From contig MNCI01033474.1 in the NCBI GenBank assembly GCA_015680685.1, positions 2,288,097-2,352,096 of the forward strand: DNA of 64,000 bases. The letters run 5' to 3'. The notes under the pieces were generated by a model. It was not told where the DNA came from, ran no database searches, and saw only the letters and a list, made by a program, of their open reading frames with translations. Each line of letters starts with the position of its first letter. The first letter of the stretch is position 1. Origin of the DNA: Gnetum montanum (Eukaryota > Streptophyta > Gnetopsida > Gnetales > Gnetaceae). This document shows positions 44,267-56,889 of the stretch, piece after piece. Position numbers and translations under genes: made by a program.

Positions 44267-45195
44267 TGTAATGCCCATACCGTAGATAGCCCTTATTCTT
44301 TGGTATGTTTATGATTTAAATCCTTAATGTCTTGTTTGCTAGTCTATATCTTATGCTTTATTAATCTTCTTCTTTGGTTAACTATGCTATTGTAACTTGA
44401 GCTATGTGCCTTGCTTTTCTTTTTTCTCTAATTACCTTTACTTTTAATATATTTTAATTTTTTATTTAATTTTGCTTTCTTTTTGGTATTTTAAATATCT
44501 TTATATTTTTATTATTTTGGGTTATTTTTAATTTAGAATATGTGAACTAACCTCTTTTGTTGGAGTTTTAAGTTAGCAGGGATCAAAGCATTGGATGAGT
44601 TATTAGCACATGAGGTACTACCTTAATTTGTGATATACTTTGTTTATGTTACTTTGTATTTTTATAAATTAATATTAATATTTTTAGTTTTAAATTTATT
44701 TTTAGCTTATGTTTTAGAAGGTCTTGAGTTAGCCCCTTCATTAGTTATATTTTTGGCCTTAGAGTTTGTTATTAGTTTGGGCTTAGACATAGCTATTATC
44801 TAAACCTTAGAGGTATCCATTAGATTGATGCTGGGCACTAGCCCATGTTAGTATATTATTTTTATTTATTTTTAGAAACTAGTTTTCTTTTTATGTTTAG
44901 TTTTCCCCAAGATTAACCCTTTTTCCCAACCATGCCATACCATTGCATGCATAAATACCTGGCAGCCATTCCATGAAAGAGTATCCAATTACAAATTGAC
45001 ATCTTACAATTTAGAAAAGAGCTAGATCTAGATCTATACTATCAAATAGGACCCTAGTAAAACCTTAGTTTTAGATCTTATATTAGGTTTTGCTTAGATC
45101 CCTTCATTGACTAGTAGTTTTATATTTGATTAATTTATTAATATTTTCTAAGTTTTGATATATTTTTGAGATTTATTATCATGCATGAGACATTA
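44267..45195 (+). repeat. Direct repeat, copy 1 (LTR-like)
   Basis: Starts 'tgtaatgcccatacc' and aligns with 45752-46775: shared phrases include 'ttggtatgtttatgatttaa', 'cctcttttgttggagtttta', 'gcttagacatagctat', 'gcttagatccc'. A start of the form TGTAACACCC is common for plant LTRs. It interrupts the chromovirus gag. Confidence 0.7.
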
Positions 45196-45751
45196 GTCAA
45201 TGTTTTGATTTTGTTTTCATTCCACAAAATTTTTGAGTTGCAAAAGTAGGGTTTTGAATTGTAATTCACACTTTTTATCACTTAAACAATGTTGGACAAT
45301 GATGGCCTAAAAGACAAAGTTGCTTAACTCACCAATGTAGACCTCAAGTTGCCCTTATTGGTTCATTATTAGCTTTGTTGCAAGCCATGATGTAGCTCAC
45401 AATGAATTTTAATGTCATGCTTGGATAATGTGAAAAAATAAGCAACTTTTGTAAGATGACTTCCAGCCTCTAGGTAATGAAAAATTGAGAAAATAGTGAA
45501 ATTGTAGCTTCTAGGGCTTCTCGAAATCCTTGAAAGTCTAAAAAGAACAACTGATGATGTTTTTAGGATTTTATCAACCTAGAATAGCCTCTAGAATCTT
45601 AGAATCTCCTTTTAGAATTTTTCTCCAATTTTAATTAATCATTACAATCTATATGTTTAGTCTTAGTTGTTTGGTCATCTTAGCATCTTAGCTTAACAAC
45701 AACTTTCTTAACTTAGAGTTCTCCTTAGCTTTGTTAAGCGATTTGGACATG
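45196..45751. other. Spacer between the two direct repeats
   Basis: About 556 bp with no coding frame and no recognisable primer binding site or polypurine tract. If the flanking repeats are LTRs, this would be the internal part of a small non-autonomous element. Confidence 0.45.
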
Positions 45752-46775
45752 TAACACCCATGCCTTAGATACCCCTTAACACTTGGTATGCTTGTGATTT
45801 GAATCCTTGATGTCTTATTTGCTAACCTATGTCTATGCTTATTGAGCCCTTTTCTTATGTTAGCTATGCTTTTGTGATTTGAGCTATGTATTTGGATATG
45901 TCCTTTTTAATGACCTTTTGCTTTTTAATATTCTAAGATTTTATTTCCTTTTGATCCATCTTTAATTTTATTTTATTTCAATTATTTTTCATGTTACAAG
46001 TATTTTTAGAGTTTTTATATTTTTAGTATTTTATATTTCTAGTATTTTTGGATTTTTCTTTTAATTTAACACATGCACACTAATCTCTTTTGTTGCAGTT
46101 TGTAGTTAGTAGGTCTTAGGCATTGGAAGGGTTATTGGCACATGGGGTATACTTTGGTTTGCTATGCTTTGTTTGGAAAATTTATGTCTTTGATAAAATT
46201 ATATTTATTTTTATATTTTCTTAATTTTTAATTTATTTTATTCTTATGCTTTTAGAGGGTCTCATGTTAGCCTTTTTGTTAACTATGCTTTTGACCTTAG
46301 ACCTTGTTATTAGTTTAGGCCTAGATATAGCTATCATCTTGGGGTTAGACATGTTATTAACTTGCTCCTAGAAGATGCCTTTATGATCTACTCTAGCTAC
46401 TAGCTCAAGTGAGAATAAGATTTAAAAATAATTTTAGAATTATATATCCCTTTTAATTTAGTTTTACCATGAGAGCTCCACTTTTCCCAAAGCTATCAAA
46501 CAATTATAAGAAAATATACCTAGCAACTATTTCATGAGAGATGAACTAATTGCATAACTAACATCTAGGAGATAGAGCTAGAGAAGGAGACTTTGCCATA
46601 TTATCTAGCAACTAGCTAGATATAGCTCTACAAGAAACCAAATATGTGTTGTCAACATAAGAGTTGTGGTAAGCCATATTTCTAAATCTCATTTTAGATC
46701 TTGCTTAGATCCCATCCTTAATTTGTTGTTTTGCTTAAGATTTATAGCTAGTTTTGGAGATTGTAGCCATGCAAG
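45752..46775 (+). repeat. Direct repeat, copy 2 (LTR-like)
   Basis: Starts 'tgtaacacccatgcc'. Aligns with copy 1 with several indels; it ends near 'gattgtagccatgcaag', against 'tttattatcatgcatgag' in copy 1. The period between copies is 1485 bp. Confidence 0.7.
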
Positions 46776-47044
46776 AATCTCTCTTGTAGTGCTATCAAAT
46801 CTAGGTAGGATAGTTTGGTGTTTTGCTCCTTAGGGTTTTGGTATTTCGCTTAGTGCACATTCGTTGGTTAGTTTCTATTCGTGTAACATTTATTGGCTGA
46901 TTTGTGGAAATACTCAAATCTATTAATTTAATATTTATTTTTTTTAAAATTTACCTATTTCTGAGATTTGATTTCATGTAGGGAAAGTTACTCAATTTTT
47001 TGACCACTTTTGACATCATTTTCCTCATTTTCGTTCCTATTTTT
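46776..47044. other. AT-rich unassigned sequence
   Basis: I see no coding frame or element end here. It leads into the tandem array. Confidence 0.5.
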
Positions 47045-47600
47045 TTTTGAAACAATATTCTTTTAATTGTTTTGCATATTTTTAAAATTTATTTGGACTT
47101 TAGTCATTATTAGTTTTTGATAGTTGTGTAGTCCTTGTTTCTAGTAACAATATTTTTTTAATCATTTTTCATTTTTTTGTAATTTATTTAACATTTAATC
47201 TTTCATCATGATTAGCTTTTGAGAGTTTTTTAGCCATGTTTTTGGTAACAATATTTCTTTTATCATTTTGCATATTTTGTAATTTATTTGGAATTTTATC
47301 TTATGTGATTATTAGTTTTTGAGAGTCTTTTGATCTCTGTTTTTGGTAACAATCTTTTTAATATTATTTTTCATATTTTTGTAATTTATTAAAAATTGAT
47401 CTTTAGCCATTATTAGATTTTGATAGTTGTTTAAACCCTATTTTTAGTAATAATCTTCTCTTCATAATTTTCCATCTTTTTGTAATTTTAATTTCAACCT
47501 TTAATAACTTTTGATAAATTTTTTATCTCTATTCTTGGGAATAATATTGTATTTAAGATTTTGCATTTTTTGACATTTTTCCTTTATCACTCATCTTTTG
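47045..47600. repeat. Tandem array, about 100-bp unit, five to six copies
   Basis: The word 'aacaat' or 'aataat' after 'tttttggt' marks unit starts at 47051, 47146, 47247, 47348, 47449 and 47540, a spacing of 91-101 bp. Each unit then has 'catttttgtaatttatt' and 'attagtttttgatagtt' variants. Units differ by roughly 20-30%, so the array is old. Confidence 0.85.
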
Positions 47601-47823
47601 GTCTTAGATTGCTAGTCATTTGTAAATAATTTTTGGACATTCATATGAACTCATATTTTTGGTTTTGGCATCATTTTAGACATACTAGATCTTCCATTTG
47701 ACAATAACTATTAGTTTTTTGGTCTTATATTTTCTATCTTGAACATTGATATTTTGGCAAATTCACCTTACATAATATGTTTGATAAAATATGAGTTTTA
47801 GACTCATTCTTATTTTAACATAT

Positions 47824-48632
47824 TGATAAATCATATTTTTCATAGAAGTGATATATACAATATCTCGGAATGTGTGCCCAGCTATAAATATAGCACTTAG
47901 AAGCATGGTCCAACACATAATTCATTCAACCCTTACCAAAACTCTATTAGTTTGTTTTCGTGCACTTAGACTTAGTAGTTAGAAGTGTGTCTTAGTGAAT
48001 AAAATCTTTATTCAAATGTTTGATACTTGGGCACAAGTGTGACCAGCAATAAAGATCAAGCTATTTCATACAATTAAAACATTCTCTTAGATTTACTACT
48101 TACACCTAGAATAATTTTCTTACTATTTTCTAGCTTAATGATTTAATTTTCCAAAGTACTTTACTTTTACATGTTCCTATTAAGTGGAATGGATATAACT
48201 AATTTCAAGCATAAAGTGTGATCATTTGGTAACCTAGTAGTATTATCGCTTGGTACACCTCGTAGTGAAATACTTGGTAATCCTAGTAATGATTACATAA
48301 GCCCAAGACATGTATGGAAAATTAGAAATGGATATCGATCACCTTATGTTAGAATAGATTCATTTACTTATTTTACTTTGAATTAGAAATCATTTTCATT
48401 TCACTAAGTTCGCTAGGAGTAATAATGACCCTACAACATCACTTATCTTATACCTCATGTTGAGCTAAACCATATGATTAGATTTCACTAGCTCCATGTG
48501 GAAAGACAATGGCCACAAACTTAAATCAATTGCTAGCATATTCACATTATCTCATACATGGATTATGATCAAGTCATGTGAGAACACTTGTGACTTGTAT
48601 GGTTGGGTATTAGATTGCTCCACTACTCATCA
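47824..48632 (+). repeat. 5' LTR of the Athila-like element
   Basis: 809 bp, from 'tgataaatcatattttt' to 'ccactactcatca', close to the 803 bp of the LTR at 5388. TATA box 'tataaata' at 47883. Family phrases: 'aaatctttattcaaatg', 'cttggtaatcctagtaatg', 'gatcaagtcatgtgagaaca'. The left end is inferred from length and family alignment. Confidence 0.82.
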
Positions 48633-48633
48633 T

Positions 48634-48651
48634 TGGCATTGTTGTTGGGGA
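48634..48651 (+). other. Primer binding site, decayed tRNA-Asp type
   Basis: 'tggcattgttgttgggga' directly follows the LTR. It differs from the site at 6192 mainly by C-to-T and one small deletion. Confidence 0.8.
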
Positions 48652-48783
48652 TGTATCAATGTATGCTAAGTAATTGATTTCACAAAGTTCATTGTATCAA
48701 AAACTCAAAGTTAAAAATTCATAACTTGTTAAAAATTTTAAACAACTAAGCACACTTAACCCAAAATTTTTGAAAAACACAAC

Positions 48784-50620
48784 ATGGCTTCAGTCAAAGA
48801 CAAATCACCACCTTCCAAAGAAGAAAAAAGAGGCAATGACAGAACAAGTAGCAAAGAAGATTGGAGTATTCCAATGCAAGCAAGGATTTCATATGCTCAT
48901 CATGATCCTTACTATCTTGAATTCACTCTCATCTTTTACTAGGACAAGCAAATAAGATGGAGAGATCTCAAGGATAACATTGTTCTACCATCATAGCATT
49001 TAGCACCTATCATGCTATAGATATCTCTAAGTGGATGAACTTAAGTGATGCACTTGATGAGTATCATGTGACTAAACACACGAAAAGGCCTTATGAATCC
49101 AAAAAAAGACCAATCAAGGAGAGATATGGCCATGGAAGCCAAACATGAGTAAAGTAAAGGAAAGAAGGTCAATCCTCCTATTATCTTAGAAGAACTTGAT
49201 GGAGAGGAATTCATTGCTGAACAAATCCATAAAAATCATGAAGTCCATTCTTAAACACCTATCATTCGATTGGAGGAACCTGTCAAAGTTCAACTACATT
49301 CCACCCATGCAGAGACACCTAAGAGGGAGGCAACTAATTTAAAGTACAAGTAGGACTTAATGCCAAAAGTTTCTATAGGATCCCATAGAGAAGAATACCA
49401 AAGTCATGAAAGGAGGATAAGCTAGAACTGTTCTCCTACTATCTCATCCTCACAATCATTATTAGACTTTTAAAGTAGAAGATTAAGGAACCAAGGCCAT
49501 GATAGGGAGAGAAGAAGGACTCATGATCATCATGACTATTTCCCAAGGCATTCAGATGAGGAAGATGAAGACTATGAATAAAGAAGACAAAGGGATAGGA
49601 GAGAAGACTGCTAAAGGCATGAGCATTGAAGGGGGTACCACTACAACAAAGCCAATGAACCTGATTACGATGATGAACCCCTACTGGCTACTCGAAGCAT
49701 GATAAACATAAAGAAAGCTATTTATATTCCAACTAAGCATATTGGGGATAACCATATCAAATAGCTAGAAAAGAATAACATGCTTATATTTTAGGGTGGT
49801 TATAATGTTGATTCTTAATGCCACCTTCAAGAATTCCATGATGCCTATGCCCTATAAAATATTAAAAGTGATTGGTAGAAACTAAAGTTGTTTTCATAGG
49901 CTCTCATGAAAGAAGCTGAGAGTTGGTACAGATCCCTTGAACTTGGATCAATCAGACGATGGAGTACCATGTTGGAGATTTTCAATGAAAAATACCAAAC
50001 TTATTCCTGGGTGTCCAACTTAAGAAAAAAAATCCAAGGATGGAATCAAGGGACCCATAAATCCCTTGATGTAGCAATGGGTAGGTATTATTCACTACCA
50101 CACACATGCCCAAGTCATGGATTCTCTCAATAGGAATAGAAAAGACACATCATCGATGGACTACATAACAAAACCAAAGTGACTCTTTGGGTTTATGCCC
50201 AAGGTAGATTGTTTGAAATATGTGCCCATTGAATACAAAGATTAATCAACCAAATGGTGAAAGAGGAATGAAAGTTAAGAAAAAGAGAATCAATAGAAGA
50301 ATATGATAGAGATCCATCTATTAGGAAGATGGATACAAGAGTTTGCAATATACAAGAAGAAGAAACCTTGGACTAGGTAATTCTAAAGGAGACTCTACCT
50401 ATCCAAAAATCTATTACTGACATAGCATCATAGATAGAGAAGATGTGGGATTTAGTTGATGAGAAAGTTACAACAACTTTAAAGATTATGGAAGAATGAA
50501 CAATGAAAGCCTTTGGAAAAGGCAAGGATAAGAAAAAGAAAAGAGACTTTGGATGAAAAGTAAAGTGGCCTCAATGGTTGAGTGTTCAAACATAAGCTTC
50601 AAAGATGAGGAGGGTTCTGC
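48784..50620 (+). pseudogene. Gag of the Athila-like element
   Basis: Starts at ATG 48784 ('MASVKDKSPPSKEEKRGNDR'), continues with 'ARISYAHHDPYYLEFTLI' to a TAG at 48942, then a charged region. The gag core at 49700-50300 reads 'MKEAESWYRSLELGSIRRWS', 'MLEIFNEKYQTYSWVSNLRK', 'CPSHGFSQ', 'VTLWVYAQGRLFEI'. It matches the gag at 7300-7900. Many stops, mostly TAG and TAA. Confidence 0.85.
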
Positions 50621-52239
50621 TATAAGCCAATATGAACATTCCTAGGGATGTTGTCCTGTAATGGCACATTTGGAGGAAATAGGGGCATATGCATTTAACC
50701 CTAGGTTTTTTAGGAAACAAATGCTCAAATGATTACCTTACACACAAGGTAATTAATGGTAAAACCTCCAAACCATGTACTATCCAAGTGAAGCTTACCC
50801 ACAACCACAAGAGTAGTATCATCAATAGTGGTAACAATGCCAATCATGGGCTATGCCACCACCATGCTAATAGTATTTATATCAGTAGCCAAATCCATAT
50901 GGATACTACATACAATGTCCAATTTCTTCTAATAAATTAGTTGTTCAATCTCCATAATACCATCCCAATGAGTACCATAGACCAACACCGCCAAGGATAA
51001 ATTCAAACTCGTACATGCATCCATCTGCAACTAGTTTTTTCAATCAACATCCAAATTCTTTACTACCAGTGCCACCTACAATTATGTAGGGGAAAATGTC
51101 ATCACAACTACAATAGAAAAGTACAAGGATGGTTCATACACAAAAGGGCATGATCATGCATGAGCCATAATCCAAGAAATGATTATTCTTCTGAATGAGT
51201 CCCGAGAAGTTTCAAAGGATGGGGATCACATCCACATCCACCACATTCATATCTAGTCATTAGAATAATGACAAACTTTCCTTTCATTAAATGCTAATGT
51301 AATCACTTTCATGCTCACACAAATAGTTACTTATTGGATAAATGCAGCCCTTCCTCAAAAGTGAACAAATTTGAGAAGTTCCTTAGTTTACTTTCAAGTA
51401 GTAGGGTAGAAACCATGCAAGGCTCTACTTGATTTTAGGTCAAGGGTAAACCTGATCTCATAAGACATGTATCAAGCTTGGAATATTCAACCATTAGAGA
51501 AAATTAACATTTGGTTAGAGCTTGCAAACCATTCAATCATAGTTCCACTTGGACAAATGGATGATGTGATAACCACCATCAATGGTTGGTCCTACCCTAT
51601 AGATTTTCTAGTGATTCATGTAGATAGAAATAATGGAGAATTCCCAACCATCATGGCAAGAGCTTAGCTTAGCATGATCAATCTTAAGCTTGGTATTTGC
51701 AAGTTGTCCTTGGAAATTTCCAAGGAAGATGAAGTTGGCATTATAAAGAGATGTAGAGTTCCATGTATCATAGACAATGATAATGGATGCAATTGCATGT
51801 AGAGGATATGGGCCATTAAAAAAAAGATACCAAGGCATGCAACAAATGTATTGAAGAGATATATGTGCAGAAATGTTTTTTGTGGCAGCCACACAACAAT
51901 AAGGCACCCAATGACTAATCACATATGAAGAAACTCAATCTAACAAGTACATGGAACCAATAGAGTAGATTGTTAGTGCCTACATAGAAGAGATAGATAA
52001 GTTGGAGCAAATAAGAAAAGGGCATTCCTACCCACAAATTAGTCAAGAAGAAGAAATATACTAGGTACAACTAGAGATTCTAGACACTATGGATCTAGAA
52101 TTGTTAGAGTTAAAGGCCCTATTGATTATTATCAGCTTTTTGTTATTATTATCAACTAGAATATGCTTTCTAAACAAAAAAAAGTAGATAATAATCAATG
52201 CTAACTTAAAATAAGAACAAAAATACAAGTTACTGGAAG
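50621..52239 (+). pseudogene. Linker and aspartic protease of the Athila-like element
   Basis: Degenerate Pro/His-rich linker, then a protease remnant. The active-site D-S-G region near 51420-51450 is disturbed. The open stretch 51467-51667 reads 'MYQAWNIQPLEKINIWLELA', 'GWSYPIDFLVIHV', then 'LSMINLKLGICKLSLEISKE' after a stop. It parallels 9040-9239 and 26621-26800 in the pol-less element. Confidence 0.78.
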
Positions 52240-53240
52240 TTGTTCACAAGTGGCCTATTGCATTTGTGTGGTCTTATGATGAGATCACAAGGATTGATCC
52301 AAGAGTTTATCAACATCGAATATACACTAATCTAGGAGTATAACCATGTCACCAACCCCAAAGAAGGCTTAATCCAAATATAAAAGAAGTAGTTAATCAA
52401 TAATTGAAGAAATTACTAAAGTTATGATTCATCTATCCTATTGTAGATAATGAATGTGTTAGTCCTTTGGTGATAGTTCCAAAGAAGGAAGGTAAGTGGA
52501 GAATGTGCACCAAATTTCAATTTTTGAATTCTATGACATTAAAGGATTAATTTCATCTATCATTTATGGATAAGGTCCTAGATATTATTTTAGGACATGA
52601 GTACTATAGTTTCTTGGATGGGTATAGTGGATATAATCAGATTTGCATTGCACCTAAGGACCAGGAGAAAAAAATGTTCACCAGTCCATGGGGAACATTC
52701 ACCTACAAATAGATGTCATTTGGTCTTTGCAATGCACCTACTACCTTTCAAATACTTGTGTTCAATATCTTTCAAAAGTAAATCAAAAATGGAATTAAGG
52801 TATTCATGGATGATTTTTCAACTTATGGGCTAGACTTTAAAGAAGAACTAGATTAGTTAGAGTAGGTATTGAAGAGATGTGTGGAAACCAATCTTAAGCT
52901 CAATTGGTAGAAGAGCCATCTTATGGTCCAAGATGGCATAGTATTGGGACACAAAATCTCTCAAAAGGATATTATTGAAGTAGATCGTAACAAAATTCGA
53001 GTCATACAAAACATTACCCAAAGGCCACAAACACCAAAAGATGTCAAATCATTTTTGGGCCACACTAGATACTATTGAAGATTCATCAAAAATTTCTTAA
53101 AAATTGTAAAACTACTAGTGAAACTTACCAAGAATGATATACCCTTTGAATGGATAGAGTCCTATGAAAAGACATTTGAAACTATAAAGTAGAAACTAAT
53201 TGAGACACCAATCCTTCAAGTTCCAAATTGGGTTAGTCCC
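52240..53240 (+). pseudogene. Reverse transcriptase of the Athila-like element
   Basis: Motifs in order: 'FIYPIVDNECVSPLVIVPKK', 'YYSFLDGYSGYNQICIAPKD', 'MFTSPWGTFTYK', 'MSFGLCNAPTTFQ', catalytic 'VFMDDFSTYGLDF' near 52805, 'RCVETNLKLNW', 'VLGHKISQKDII', 'FLGHTRYY', 'FEWIESYEKTFETI', 'ETPILQVPNW'. The FMDDF catalytic form and the 'VLGHKIS' block are characteristic of Athila-type RTs. Stops at several CAG/CAA positions. Confidence 0.9.
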
Positions 53241-53380
53241 AGGGTTATTAGATGGCTTGTTACTTTACAAGAGTTTAACATTACGATGATTGATAAAAAG
53301 GAAATAGAAAATGTGGTAGCTGATCATCTATCAAGACTAAGGTGGGGTACCTAGGATCAAGTAGAACCCTTGTCTAACTA
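53241..53380 (+). pseudogene. RNase H remnant with internal deletion
   Basis: The sequence jumps from the RT connection directly to the end of RNase H ('RVIRWLVTLQEFNITMIDKK', 'VADHLSRL'). The catalytic part of RNase H, normally 300 bp or more, is missing. The deletion by itself would stop autonomous reverse transcription. Confidence 0.8.
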
Positions 53381-54700
53381 GTTCCCTAATGAGAACCTAT
53401 TTACCAAAATAGTGAAGGTTGTGAATCCAACAAGGAAGTCATGGATAGTATAATATCTGACCTATCTATCAACAAAAGAGCTTCATGTTGACTAAAGTAA
53501 GAAACAAAGAGACTAATTCCTTCATAGAGCCAAAAGGTATATGGAAATCAATGGTAATTTGTACAAGATTTGTGCAGATGGGCTAGTCAGATGGTGTGTG
53601 CCAAAGGATGACCAACAGAGAGTCTTATAGGATGGCCATGAAGGTCCTTATCATGGCCACTATATAGGATTTAGAATGACACTCAAACTATTAATGGCAT
53701 GCTACTTTTGACCTACATTATTTAGAGATGCCTACACTTTTGCATAATCTTGTGAAGGATGCCAAAGGGAAGGAGGAATAACAACCAAAAATGAAGGACC
53801 ACAACATTGGATACAACAACTTTAGCTATTCAAAATATGAAGAATTGATTTCATGGGACCCATAACACCAATGTTAAATGGAAAAGCATATATCATTGTG
53901 ACTATGAATTATTGCACAAAGTGGGTAGAGGCAGTAATAGTTAAAGATGTATGGCCAAATTAGCTATCAAATTCTTTCAAAAACATGTGGTGAATAGATT
54001 TGGAGTACCTAGAATGCACATATCAGATAATGGAACTCACTTTACTAGTGCTACATTCAAAAAGCTCACGTAACAATTTGGGTTGAAAAATAAGATGACA
54101 ACACCATATCATTCCCAAGCTAATGGTCAAGCCAAAGTAACTAACTGAGAGATTACTAGGATACTAACTAGAATCATTAGTAGATTTAGGAAAAATTAGA
54201 GCACCAAATTGAATGATGCTCTATGGGCCTATTGGACAACCTGGAAACTACCTATAGGATACTCGTCATATGAGTTAGTATATGGTAAGTTTCCAACACT
54301 CCCAATCTAGGCAGAGCTCCACACTTTAGCTACTAGTAGTCAAATTAACCTTGAGCTAAGCTTAGCTCAATGAAAATGCCTCATGAACCTAAATATTTTA
54401 GAATAAATAGGCTTGTAACACTTATGACCAATGAAGTCCACAAACGTTACTTCAAACTAAGGCATGATACACGAATAAGATAAGTAGCTATACAATCGAG
54501 AGATAAGGTGTTTTATTATAATCCTAATCATTTACCCCAAAAAACCAAATTTTAAACACTTTGGAAGGGACCATATATTATTCAAGCCACTTATCCATCT
54601 ACAACCCATCCTATCCATGGAAGCTCATTCTTGCTAATATCCAACAAGTCAAATTCTACTATGAATATCCCAAGGAATCTACTCAATCTGTAGATCAACC
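53381..54700 (+). pseudogene. Integrase of the Athila-like element
   Basis: Leader 'YMEINGNLYKICADGLVRWC', zinc region 'GHEGPYHGHYIGFRMTLKL' with 'CEGCQREGG', catalytic core 'RIDFMGPI' (first Asp), 'MNYCTKWVEA', second Asp in 'ISDNGTHFTSA', and 'NGQAKVTN' where the catalytic Glu has become Lys (G-to-A). C-terminal end 'KTKF' and 'LWKGPYIIQATYP'. Stops and shifts throughout. Confidence 0.88.
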
Positions 54701-56280
54701 ATCTACTTGTTCTCTCTTTCATTTGGATAATCCTAATGCTAGTCATGGGGGTGTCCATCTGAATATGTTGGTACTTTATGAAATTTTTCACTTTCTTTTT
54801 ACTTTTTCATTTTCTTGAATTTTTCCTATTCTTTTATACTTTTCAATTCTTAATCTTTTTTCCATCCTTTGGAAATTTTTCAATTCTTTGAAAATTTTTC
54901 ATTCTTTTTACCTTTTTCATTTTAAGTATCTTTTATAATTTGTCATACTCTATTTTCATTACACCTATAGATATCAATAAAACATTAAGAATAAGGTAAG
55001 ATGTAGTCTCAAATAAGGTGAATAATTCTCTATGTTATCAAGTCATAAGGAACTGATTGCTTGTACAGTAAAATCACAACATTTGTTCACTCATTCCAAT
55101 AATAAGAGGATCTTACCATAATTGTAATGATATTGTTTCTCATCATTAAACTAAGAATAAACTTGCGATCATTATGCCTGGACAAAAAAGTGAAGAACAA
55201 GGTGGGAATGTGAAGGGTATGACATCAAGGGGATTTGTGGAATCTCTTGGATCACTATTGTATGTTCTATCATGTTGTTAAGGTTGTAATTATATCCTTG
55301 TAAATCTAATGAAAAATGGAAGTAAGAGTACAATAAGTGTTGTCTTAACATGTCACTAGAAAGACATGCACCCATGCTTGAAGGTAGTCCTCTAGTAAGG
55401 TTAACATAGATAAAAAATAAAACTCATGCACAAAATAAATTTTTGGGGATATCACTAAAAAGACATGTTACCCATGCCTAAAGGTAGGTGGCTTCTAAGG
55501 AATTTCAAAAATAAAAATAATAATAAAGTGCATTGAATAAACTTCTCCTTTGGACAACATGCCAGGTGATAATACTTCTTATAATAGTAATAGTCTTATA
55601 GTTGTGAATCCAAGAGGTGAAAATAATGTGATGTCTTTGGATAGTGGTCTAGACTTAGTTTGAATCTTGGACATAAAGGCTAATGATTACTTTAACCACT
55701 AATAAAACACAAGGATTCATTATGTCCATGGTAAGTAACCTCATGTCCCAATTTCTAAAATCCTTTCTGAAACCCATCTCACCTATTGTACAATTGATCA
55801 TCACTTGTGATTTTTTGTAATAAAGCATAATTTTTTCAATTTGGTGATACTAACATGTGTGTTTTGCTAAACAAGTATGCATTACATTCAACTCCTTTAG
55901 TGGCTAAGGACACTTTTAGGCATGGTTATATAAGGGCATTAAGGGCTAGAGCCTGCTTTGGAAAGGATCCACTTGTATAACTATTTTATCTTATACCTAG
56001 ACAATGATTCCACATCATCTTGTGCCATCTAAAACATTGAACAATTCAATAAATATTTCCCTTAACATTCAGTAACTCCATTTCTATGCCAAAGAATTCA
56101 TTCCCTTCTTATTCACCTCATATATGCTTAATAAATTTGTGTAGCCTAAGGTTCCTTTATTATGAACTTTCAATAACAATATTTCGCAACTGGAGCATCA
56201 TTTCCACTCCAAGACCCTTTAAACATGTTCCATATCTTCCAAACAATTGATTTGGTTCATTTTTTCCCCAAAAATCTCAA
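54701..56280. other. 3' noncoding region of the Athila-like element
   Basis: AT-rich, no gene. It has TTTTC-rich runs after the integrase (54770-54960) and a passage (55900-55990) parallel to the 3' noncoding region of the pol-less element ('gagcctgctttggaaaggat'). Confidence 0.65.
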
Positions 56281-56284
56281 GAAA

Positions 56285-56400
56285 AATTTTTAACGATATT
56301 GTAGTTCCGATATCGAAGGGCATTTGATAACGGATCTTTGATATATGATATCCCATATCACATGCATAAGGAACTATATATAACATGCCACACTTATCAA
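56285..56400 (+). promoter_or_regulatory. GATATC-rich, TATA-containing promoter-like block
   Basis: Contains 'cgatattgtag', 'ccgatatcgaagg', 'tgataacggatc', 'gatatatgatatcccatatc' and then 'ctatatataac' at 56375. The layout copies the LTR U3 of the Athila-like family, but what follows does not align with the LTR. It lies about 500 bp before the extra ORF, so it could be an internal promoter or a badly decayed LTR. Confidence 0.45.
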
Positions 56401-56889
56401 AATTTTTGGCATTCTTCATTTGCAACAAGGGAAGTTTTTGCTTTCCTTCTTGAGAGCTTTGATTGTCTAGCTTCCCTGCGTCATATCTTTCATACTATAA
56501 CTTTGATTTTCATAATTTTCAAATCTATTTGATCCCAGAGTGCTCATCTTAGTTGTGGGGGGTGCTAACAAGGAAAATATAAGCAAAATTTTGAGAATTT
56601 CTAACACCTAGAGGGTATTATAAGGGTAAGTTCAAAGGAGATAACAAGAATTCTTAAAGAAAATCACCCCTATTAAGGCAAAAAAAAAAATTTAATAGGA
56701 CTTCTAATTAATCATATCAATTATTTTAAGCCATAGGAAAGCACTAATGGGGTTACTTTTTAAACATTTTCTAACTCTACAATCATAATGAACTAAGAAC
56801 TTGATATAACTAAGGGTATGAGTAAGGTACCAAACTATTATGAAGTTATGAGAATGCTATAGTAATTCCAAATCCTTGATTGATTTTAG

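Larger units (their letters stand above)
47824..56280 (+). mobile_element. Athila-like Ty3/gypsy element with gag and pol
   Basis: 5' LTR 47824-48632, primer site 48634-48651, gag 48784-50620, protease 51380-51790, RT 52240-53240, RNase H remnant, integrase 53440-54580, 3' noncoding to about 56280. It is the pol-bearing relative of the pol-less element at 5388. A complete 3' LTR is not seen in the window; a 49-bp LTR island at 62890 may be all that remains. All frames are interrupted many times. Confidence 0.85.
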
